From the NCBI GenBank assembly GCA_001939945.1, contig MOEB01000026.1:1-64000 (forward strand): DNA of 64,000 nucleotides. Direction: 5' to 3'. Under the pieces are notes generated by a model. It saw only the letters and a list, made by a program, of their open reading frames with translations, ran no database searches and was not told the DNA's origin. The position numbers and the translations under genes are program-made. Shown here in pieces: positions 58,401 to 64,000 of the stretch (within the stretch, counting starts at the first letter, position 1; each line of letters opens with the position of its first letter). Source of the DNA: Aerophototrophica crusticola (GTDB lineage: Bacteria > Pseudomonadota > Alphaproteobacteria > Azospirillales > Azospirillaceae).

Positions 58401-58864
58401 GTGCCCTGGTATTTCTGGTCGCTGTCGGACCAGACATAATAATTCCGGTGCGGGTGGCCCGGCGGGGCCTTGCGCGCCCGCTGGAACCAGGGGTGCTGGT
58501 CGCTGGTGTGGTTCACCACCAGCTCGGTGATCACGCGGATGCCGCGGTTGTGGCACTCCCGCACGAAGGTGCGAAAGTCCTTCAGGTTGCCGTACCGGCC
58601 GTTGACGTCGCGATAATCGGCGATGTCATAGCCGTCGTCCCGCAGCGGGCTCGGGTAGAAGGGCAGAAGCCACAGCGTGTTGACCCCCAGCTCCTGGATA
58701 TAGTCCAGCTTGCTGGCCAGCCCGGCGAAGTCGCCGATGCCGTCATTGTTGCCGTCGAAGAAGGCCTTGACGTGGGTCTGGTAGATAACCGCGTCCTTGT
58801 ACCAGGTGCGGTCGCTGCGGTCGATCATGCTGGGGGCCGTGGCTTGCGGGCGGGTCACCCCCAT
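55493..58864 (-). CDS. treS: Trehalose synthase-maltokinase fusion (TreS-Mak)
   Basis: A 1123-residue two-enzyme protein. Residues 1-560 are a GH13 trehalose/maltose isomerase with the nucleophile Asp217 (GLRLDAVPYL), acid Glu259 (LLAEANQW) and RNHDELTLEM. From about 600 to the end is a maltokinase (Pep2-like) with the kinase catalytic HGDYHLGQ at 970-977 and the metal-binding IDFEGEP. Together they turn trehalose to maltose and then to maltose-1-phosphate, the substrate of GlgE. The ATG at 58828 is an alternative start. Confidence 0.93.
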   Translation of the reverse strand: MGVTRPQATAPSMIDRSDRTWYKDAVIYQTHVKAFFDGNNDGIGDFAGLASKLDYIQELGVNTLWLLPFYPSPLRDDGYDIADYRDVNGRYGNLKDFRTFVRECHNRGIRVITELVVNHTSDQHPWFQRARKAPPGHPHRNYYVWSDSDQKYQGTRIIFLDTEKSNWTWDAEAGAYFWHRFYSHQPDLNFDNPKVLREVLNVMRYWLDMGVDGLRLDAVPYLIEREGTNCENLPETHDILRKIRAELDKGYSDRMLLAEANQWPEDVLPYFGNPEVGGDECHMAFHFPLMPRMYMALAMEDRHPVTDIMRQTPEIPSTSQWAIFLRNHDELTLEMVTDKERDYLWNFYAGDRRARINLGIRRRLAPLMDNDRRKIELLNSLLFSMPGTPVIYYGDEIGMGDNVYLGDRDGVRTPMQWSPDRNGGFSRADPAGLYLPAIQDPVYGFQAVNVEAQARSPSSLLNWMRRLVAVRQQTKAFGRGTLKFLYPGNRKVLAYLREHEGDTVLCVANLSRAPQAVELDLRTLRGCVPMEMIGRSVFPPIGDLPYLLTLPAYGFYWFLLTTQSVQPSWHEPIPEPLPDLITLVLKSGWQDVSQGRGARDLEEAALPAFVAKQRWFAAKDAQVTGVKIVGSTVLPGPGEGYLLARIDVSHTGAPEPVPYFLPLALDWGENAGGTGWPLLPYTLAKARRGPKVGAAFDAMQAPAFARVLVDAIRRGTEMPAGRGTLRFRPTERLADVQLPEGEMETRTLGVEQSNTSVLLADAMVLKIYRRLEPGTHPELEIARFLTEKVPFANTPPLLGSVEYHADDGCTALAVLQGFVRNQGDGWRFTLDYLTRELEDRRLRLSAAAATPDSPVLADMAAAGADDWGLYTTLARTLGERTAQMHCALATATGTPDFDPEPLSAEDSSAILDNARRQADRAFQALRLARPNLTEEAGQAVDTLLAREAEVHDRLARLVRGQMDVSKTRIHGDYHLGQVLRSATDWFIIDFEGEPAKGIAQRRAKQSPLRDVAGMLRSFDYAAWAALFQIAEVHADALPRLRPLAEEWEQATRAAFLEGYRSAIGGCSAHPPGEEDADRLVALFELEKALYEIVYEAGNRPAWLPIPVRGALHVLDKAGVEPVA

Positions 58865-58985
58865 GAACAGGTCCAGGCGGCATTAGGTTTCTGGGATATG
58901 CGCGGATTGCTGCCGAGCGCGGCTTGAATGGTCGCTGGTGGTCGCCTATACCGTTCGGCTTAGCCCGATCCAGCCAAGGTGCAGC

Positions 58986-59933
58986 ATGACCGCCTCCCGA
59001 CGCTTCATCCTGGTCAGCGGCGGCGACGCGAACTACTTCCCGCTGATGCGGGAACTGCTGGCATCCATCCGCCGCTTCAAGACGGTGGACGAATGCCCCG
59101 TGGGCATCCTGGACGTGGGCCTGAAGCCGGAACAGCGGGCGGAGCTGGAAGCCGCGGGTTGCCGGCTCGTCACCCCCGGTTGGGAATACGACCTGTCGCC
59201 CTTGCGCACCATGGGCCAGGACCATGTGCGGGCAGAGATCGCGAAGCTGTTCCTCGACCGGCATTTCCCCGGCTATGGCAGCATCGTCTGGATAGACGCC
59301 GACGCCTGGATCCAGGACTGGGCCGCCATCGACCTGTTCCTGCGGGCGGCGGAGAAGGGCAAATTCGCCAGCGTCGCCCAGACCGGCCGCTTCCGCCCGA
59401 CGGAGGTGACGGTCAAGTGGCTGTTCCGGGACGTGGTCCGGGTGCGCTCCATCCTGTACAAGGCCGCCGCGAAGGCCCGGCTGCCCCAGGCGATCCGCCA
59501 GTCCCTGGCCCTGCGGCCGACCCTCAATGGCGGCGCCTTCGCCCTGCGGACGGACGCGCCCCACTGGGATGCCTTCCGCCGCTGGCATGCCCAGGTGGTC
59601 AGGCATTGCCGCCTGTTCAGCTCCGTCCAGCTCGCCATGGCATTGGGCATCTTTGTCGATGAGATGCCGGTGGAGCTGCTGCCCGAATGGTGCAACTACC
59701 TCGGCCCTTGGCGCTACGACGCCCAGCGGGACTGCCTGGTGGAATACTACCTGCCCAACCGCCCCGTGGGCGTGGTCCACATGGCCGGCGCCGATGCCAT
59801 GCGCCGCGACCCCACAGTCACCACCCCCATCCTGGACCTGGACGACCGCCCCCACGACCTGTCCCTGCGCTACCCGCATTGGGAGCGGCGGGCGGCAGTG
59901 GTACGCAAGGTGGAAGAACTGGAAATGGTGTGA
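58986..59933 (+). CDS. Glycosyltransferase-like protein with a DAD motif
   Basis: A 315-residue soluble protein that looks like a GT-A nucleotide-sugar transferase. It begins FILVSGGDANYFPLMRELLASI, has the metal-binding Asp104-Ala-Asp106 in IVWIDADAWIQD, and NGGAFALRTDAPHW as in GT8-like enzymes. The acceptor is unknown. AAGGTG precedes the ATG at 58986. It is transcribed opposite to the surrounding glucan genes. Confidence 0.65.
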   Translation: MTASRRFILVSGGDANYFPLMRELLASIRRFKTVDECPVGILDVGLKPEQRAELEAAGCRLVTPGWEYDLSPLRTMGQDHVRAEIAKLFLDRHFPGYGSIVWIDADAWIQDWAAIDLFLRAAEKGKFASVAQTGRFRPTEVTVKWLFRDVVRVRSILYKAAAKARLPQAIRQSLALRPTLNGGAFALRTDAPHWDAFRRWHAQVVRHCRLFSSVQLAMALGIFVDEMPVELLPEWCNYLGPWRYDAQRDCLVEYYLPNRPVGVVHMAGADAMRRDPTVTTPILDLDDRPHDLSLRYPHWERRAAVVRKVEELEMV

Positions 59934-59960
59934 TGGCGGTGGCCGGGGGGGCCGGTCAGG

Positions 59961-60632
59961 TCACTTCCCCCCGAACCGGAACCGCAGGCCGGCCAGGGCG
60001 GACCAGCTCTGTACCCCGTGGGCGGAGTTGTCGGTGCTGGGGGTGAGGGCGAAGTCACCCGTGCGCATGTAGCGCGTGTCGGCGAAGAAGGAGAGCTGGT
60101 CGCTGAACGGCACCGACAGGCCGACGATGCCTTGCAGGGAGATGGCGTCGCCCTTGCCGTCCACCGGGGTCAGGCCGGCGGCGATCATCCGGTCGGCGTC
60201 CACCCGGGTCCAGCCCACGCCCAGGCCGACATAAGGCGTCAACCAATCCGTGACCTTCAGGTCCACCAGGGCGTTGGCCATGACACTGTGGGACCCGACG
60301 GTCCCATCCGCCGGGCCGGTGACCACGGCGCCCGCGTCATTGGCCCGGTAAGCGTATTCCAGTTCCAGCCGCAGGCTTTCCAGGGGCTGCCAGCCCAGCG
60401 AGGTGCTGGAGGCGCCACCGCTGCTCAGCGCCGTGCTGCCGGCCACGGGGGGAAGGTTGACGCCCAGGGAACCCGCCGGCGTGCCCAACGCATCCGGGGC
60501 CACGCGCCCGCCCAATCCCTGCACATACAGCCCGCCCGCCGTCCCGTCCGCCGGGATGCCCTGGGCCAGGGCGACGGCGGGGACGCTGATCAGTGCTGCA
60601 AGGGCAAGGGCGGTTGTCGTGAACGCGTTCAT
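59961..60632 (-). CDS. Outer-membrane beta-barrel protein
   Basis: A 223-residue exported protein. The signal peptide ends near ALA-Q24. A Gly/Ala/Ser-rich stretch of about 60 residues precedes the strands LRLELEYAYRA, SVMANALVDLKV, LTPYVGLGVGWTRV, ISLQGIVGLSVPF, LSFFADTRYMRTG and WSALAGLRFRFGGK. It is an OmpA/Omp25-like barrel of unknown role. It lies between glgE and treS. Confidence 0.75.
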   Translation of the reverse strand: MNAFTTTALALAALISVPAVALAQGIPADGTAGGLYVQGLGGRVAPDALGTPAGSLGVNLPPVAGSTALSSGGASSTSLGWQPLESLRLELEYAYRANDAGAVVTGPADGTVGSHSVMANALVDLKVTDWLTPYVGLGVGWTRVDADRMIAAGLTPVDGKGDAISLQGIVGLSVPFSDQLSFFADTRYMRTGDFALTPSTDNSAHGVQSWSALAGLRFRFGGK

Positions 60633-60901
60633 CTGGCCTTCTCCACGGCCCCACTCTATATGAGCAGCAACGCAGAGTCATGCGACCACGATTGAGGATT
60701 AAGGCCTCGCCCGTCGTGTCACGGCGGGGTGTGTCGCAAAGGACACGGATTCGAGCCCGTCATCTCAGCTTGGCAGCGGGACCGCGTTACCTCCCACTAG
60801 ATACACGGTTACTTGACCCTAGCACTGGTGGTGCCCCCACTGATTTGTGGAACAGGGCTGCCATGCGGGAAAGGAGTCATTAAGCATCGCAGCCCGTCCC
60901 C

Positions 60902-63900
60902 TCAGGCCCCGCGCGGGGCGCTGATTCGCCAGAGACCCGCTGGGTTCACCCAAGGCTCCAGCGTGATGTGCTGCCACTTGCCATACCAGAACCAGCGGCC
61001 GCCGGTGAACAGGTCCTCCACCTCCACCACGCCGTCATCGGGTAGGCCGAACTCCCACAAAGGCACCTCGATGGCCACCTGGTAGGCGCCCTGGTCCCCG
61101 TCCAGGTTCACGGCGGCCAGCACCATCTCCCGCCGGTTCTGGTCCAGCTTGCCGTAGTACAGGACCTTGTCGTTGTAAGCGTTGTAGAAGCGAAGGTTGG
61201 TCAGTTGCTGCAACGCCGGGAACCGGTGCCGCACCTTGTTCAGGGTGCGGATATAGTCGCGGATGTTCCTCGGGTCGTCCCAGTTCCAGGCGCGGATCTC
61301 GTACTTCTCGCTGTCCAGGTATTCTTCCTTGCCGGGCACGGGCGTGCCCTCGCACAGCTCGAACCCGCTGTACAGGCCCCACACGCTGGACAGGGTGGTG
61401 GCCAGCACCGCCCGGGCCTTGAACATGGCCGGGTTCTCGGAATGCAGGTAGGGCGGGTTGATGTCCGGCGTGTTCACGAAGAAGTTCGGCCGGTAGTACT
61501 CCTTGGCCGGCCCTTGCGTCAGCTCCGTCAGGTACTCGGTGAACTCCCCCTTGTGCTGGCGCCAGGTGAAGTAGGTATAGCTCTGGGTGAAGCCCAGCTT
61601 GGCCAGCCGCTTCATCATCTTCGGCCGGGTGAAGGCCTCCGCCAGGAAGATCGTATCGGGGTGCCGGTCCTGCACCTCGCGGATCATCCATTCCCAGAAG
61701 GGCAGGGGCTTGGTGTGCGGGTTGTCCACCCGGAAGATCTTCACCCCCTCCCGCGCCCAGAACAGCACCACGTCCCGCAGCGTGAACCAAAGGTCCGGGA
61801 TGGCCTTGCGGTAGAAATGGACGTTGACGATGTCCTCATATTTCTTGGGCGGGTTCTCTGCGTACTTGATGGTGCCGTCGGGCCGCCAGTCGAACCAGTC
61901 CGGGTGCTGCTTGATCCAGGGGTGGTCGGGGCTGCACTGGATGGCGAAGTCCAGGGCGATCTCAAGCCCGTGCTCTGCCGCCGCGGCCACCAGCCGGCGG
62001 AAATCCTCCAGTGTGCCCAACTGCGGATGGATGGCGTCGTGGCCGCCGTCCTCCGACCCGATGGCATAGGGGCTGCCGGGGTCGTTGGGGCCGGGCGTCA
62101 GGCTGTTGTTACGGCCCTTGCGGTGGCTCTTCCCGATGGGGTGGATGGGCGGGAAGTACAGCACGTCGAAGCCCATGTCCCGCACATAGGGCAGCTTCCG
62201 GATCACGTCGTCGAAGGTGCCATGCCGGTTCGGGTCGTCGCTCATGGACCGCGGGAACAGCTCGTACCAGGAACTGAACCGCGCGGCCGTGCGGTCCACG
62301 ATCAGCTCATAGGTCTTGCCGTGGCTCTTGTTGGTGCGGACGCCATAGCGGGCCATGTCGGCGGCCAGCGTCTCCCCGATCATGACCGAATAGGCCCGGT
62401 CCTTGTCCCAATCGGGGATGCCCTTCACATGGTCCCGGTGGGCGACCAGGGTCTGGCGGGGGCGGCCCTCCTCGGCGCATTCCACCGCGTTGTCCAGCAG
62501 CCGCCGGCCCTCCTCGATTTCCAGCGCGATGTCGCGGCCGGCCTCCTTCTTCTTCACCACCTCAGCCCGCCACGTGGCCCACAGGTCGCGCCAGGCCTGC
62601 ACCCGGTATTCCAGGCGGGCGTTGCGGGACAGGGGCACGGACGCCCGCCAGCGGTCATTCTCCAGGAAGGTCATGGGCGCCTCGGCCCATTGCTCCTCGC
62701 CCAGGGCCCGGATCTGCACGCAGGCGGCGATCTTGTCGTGCCCGTCGGCGAAGACGTCGGCCCAGACCTCCAGCAGGTCGCCCACCACCCGCTTGGCGGG
62801 GAACCGGCCATCGTCCACGGCGGGATAGACATCCTCCACGGCCACCCGGTCCTGGGCCAGGGCCTGCAACCGCTCCAGCGACTGCTCATGGGTGGGCTCG
62901 GCGCGGGCCACCTGGGCCCGGCCGCGGAACACCCGCAGGGCCAGCGGCTCCAGGTGCAGCCGCGCCCCCGGCGCCAGGGACAGGGGCGCCGTCCCCGGCG
63001 TCACGTCGTCGAAGGCAAGGCCGCCCGCGGATAGCAGCAGCGGCCCCGCTTCCACCGACCGGGCCTCATGGGTGGACGTGTTGGCCAGCAACAGCGCCGC
63101 CTCCCCCGACCCCGGGTCGCGGCGCAGCAGGGCGGTCACGGCCGGGTCGCTGGTGGTCAGCCGCGCCAACGGCCCCTCCACGTTCAGGGCCGGCAGGGCC
63201 GCCTTCATGGCGTTGGCCTCGGCGATGAAGCGGGACAGGTCCAGCCTGGGTTGCGCCGCTTCCCGCTGCCAGTCCTCGGGCCGGGTCTTCACCACGTCCA
63301 GCTTGCCGGTGAAGGCGTACTCAAAGCCCGCGGGCGCCATCACGCCGGTGCTGATGCTGGCCGCCAGCAGGTAGCGCTGCCGTGTGACGGCGGCCAGCCG
63401 TTGCGGGTCGTCGGTGCCCACCTCCGCCGCCAGCCGGTCGGTGTCGTGGCTTTCCGGGAAGGCGATGGTGGGCGCGATGGAGCGGTACAGCTCATACTGC
63501 TCCAGGAACCAGGGCTCCTGCAGGTCCCACCATTTGGCGGAGTTGAACAGATAGTCGAAGCCCGCGTCGCCCAGCGCCTCCACCTGCCGCGGGGTGCAGC
63601 CCAGCGTCTCGGCGAAGAACTGCACCTCCGGGTCCACGCTGCGGGCCGCCTCGATCAGCGTCCGCCAGACCCCCGCCGGCACCTGGTAGGCCGCGTCGCA
63701 GCGGAAGCCCTTGGCGCCCAGGCCCACCTGGTGTCGCACCCAGTCGGCGAAGTAGCGGATCAGCCCCTCGCGGGCCTCGGGCCGCTCATAGTCCAGCTCG
63801 GCCAAGTCGCCCCAGACCGTCACGTTGGTGGGGTTGGTGGGGTCCACCGCGCGGGGGCTGCGCAGGGTCCCGTCATACTCGCGCTTGTACCAGTCGGGAT

Positions 63901-64000
63901 GCTCCTGGGCCAGGATGGCGTCCTTGGAGGTGTGGTTCACCACCAGGTCCAGCATCACCTTCAGCCCCTGCGCCCCTGCCCCCTGGAAGAAGCCGCGCAG
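60902..64000 (-). CDS. glgE: GH13-GlgE fusion: alpha-amylase-like domain plus maltosyltransferase (N terminus outside window)
   Basis: The frame is open to the window edge, giving 1032 residues without the start. The first part is a GH13 barrel with LDLVVNHTSKD, nucleophile Asp in GFRCDAAYQV, acid Glu in FFAETLG and PESHDTDR, ending in a beta domain. A short linker leads to a full GlgE: an N-terminal DUF3416-type module beginning YPAVDDGRFPAKRVVGD, then the barrel with Asp in FRVDNPHTKP (codon at 61724-61726) and Glu in FLAEAFTRP (61637-61639). GlgE transfers maltose from maltose-1-phosphate to growing glucan chains. Both catalytic sets look intact. Confidence 0.9.
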   Translation of the reverse strand: MRGFFQGAGAQGLKVMLDLVVNHTSKDAILAQEHPDWYKREYDGTLRSPRAVDPTNPTNVTVWGDLAELDYERPEAREGLIRYFADWVRHQVGLGAKGFRCDAAYQVPAGVWRTLIEAARSVDPEVQFFAETLGCTPRQVEALGDAGFDYLFNSAKWWDLQEPWFLEQYELYRSIAPTIAFPESHDTDRLAAEVGTDDPQRLAAVTRQRYLLAASISTGVMAPAGFEYAFTGKLDVVKTRPEDWQREAAQPRLDLSRFIAEANAMKAALPALNVEGPLARLTTSDPAVTALLRRDPGSGEAALLLANTSTHEARSVEAGPLLLSAGGLAFDDVTPGTAPLSLAPGARLHLEPLALRVFRGRAQVARAEPTHEQSLERLQALAQDRVAVEDVYPAVDDGRFPAKRVVGDLLEVWADVFADGHDKIAACVQIRALGEEQWAEAPMTFLENDRWRASVPLSRNARLEYRVQAWRDLWATWRAEVVKKKEAGRDIALEIEEGRRLLDNAVECAEEGRPRQTLVAHRDHVKGIPDWDKDRAYSVMIGETLAADMARYGVRTNKSHGKTYELIVDRTAARFSSWYELFPRSMSDDPNRHGTFDDVIRKLPYVRDMGFDVLYFPPIHPIGKSHRKGRNNSLTPGPNDPGSPYAIGSEDGGHDAIHPQLGTLEDFRRLVAAAAEHGLEIALDFAIQCSPDHPWIKQHPDWFDWRPDGTIKYAENPPKKYEDIVNVHFYRKAIPDLWFTLRDVVLFWAREGVKIFRVDNPHTKPLPFWEWMIREVQDRHPDTIFLAEAFTRPKMMKRLAKLGFTQSYTYFTWRQHKGEFTEYLTELTQGPAKEYYRPNFFVNTPDINPPYLHSENPAMFKARAVLATTLSSVWGLYSGFELCEGTPVPGKEEYLDSEKYEIRAWNWDDPRNIRDYIRTLNKVRHRFPALQQLTNLRFYNAYNDKVLYYGKLDQNRREMVLAAVNLDGDQGAYQVAIEVPLWEFGLPDDGVVEVEDLFTGGRWFWYGKWQHITLEPWVNPAGLWRISAPRGA

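Noticed and set aside
60700-60790. tRNA-like stretch with GGATTCGAGCCCG
   Set aside because: No 7-bp acceptor stem, anticodon arm or CCA can be placed around it, so a tRNA is not supported. The 60633-60901 gap therefore has no assigned RNA.

Overview
The window reads as a chromosomal segment of a GC-rich alphaproteobacterium, most likely Rhodospirillales and close to the Azospirillaceae. This is inferred from gene content and order, not from any search. Supporting signs are ChpT (an alphaproteobacterial phosphotransferase), an alpha-type SspB, a circularly permuted two-piece tmRNA gene, the order serB-miaA-ilvBHC-leuA-mreBCD-mrdAB, and a Leu-rich leader peptide in front of leuA. Almost everything is core genome. 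No insertion sequence, prophage, CRISPR array, rRNA or tRNA gene was seen.

Layout. 1-3 kb: 5' end of cheA, chpT, a small DUF3553 protein and a radical-SAM lysine 2,3-aminomutase-like gene. 3-8 kb: a secreted spore-coat-U-like protein with an array of palindromic sites upstream, a block of diverged inverted repeats, a gamma-glutamyltransferase, an alpha/beta hydrolase, and a cluster of GTCACCTT repeats. 8-14.4 kb: AsmA, moaA, nadK, DUF1203, TfoX-N, an outer-membrane barrel and sspB. 14.5-16.3 kb: tmRNA, thyA, folA. 16.3-22.2 kb: an SDR/MaoC pair, an HExxH protein resembling EpmC, cystathionine beta-synthase and gamma-lyase (reverse transsulfuration), and an RTX protein. 22.2-26.3 kb: degP, a DUF2065 protein, hflC and hflK (envelope proteolysis). 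26.5-30.8 kb: Mrp/ApbC, a TSUP transporter, serB, miaA. 30.9-38.4 kb: branched-chain amino acid genes ilvB, ilvH, a dead vapBC remnant, ilvC, then a periplasmic binding protein and leuA behind an attenuation leader. 38.7-44.3 kb: mreBCD-mrdA-mrdB, the rod-shape operon. 44.4-51.5 kb: smc, a DsbA-like protein, dciA, mutY, a DUF1194 protein and a one-helix protein. 51.5-52.7 kb: two more spore-coat-U-like genes. 53.1-64 kb: the GlgE alpha-glucan pathway, consisting of glgB, a treS-maltokinase fusion, a glycosyltransferase-like gene, an outer-membrane barrel, and a GH13-GlgE fusion cut by the window edge.

The least explained signal is shared by the three spore-coat-U-like genes (3025-3492, 51483-51950, 52170-52646). 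All three carry upstream copies of the palindrome TTGCA-N3-TGCAA: four near-evenly spaced copies at 3635-3694, two or three at 52785-52851, and one perfect copy over the ribosome-binding site at 51950-51962. This suggests a small regulon for secreted proteins or pili. Other points worth checking are the doubly broken vapBC inside the ilv run, the tmRNA gene upstream of sspB, the double-GH13 GlgE fusion, and several families of extragenic palindromes.
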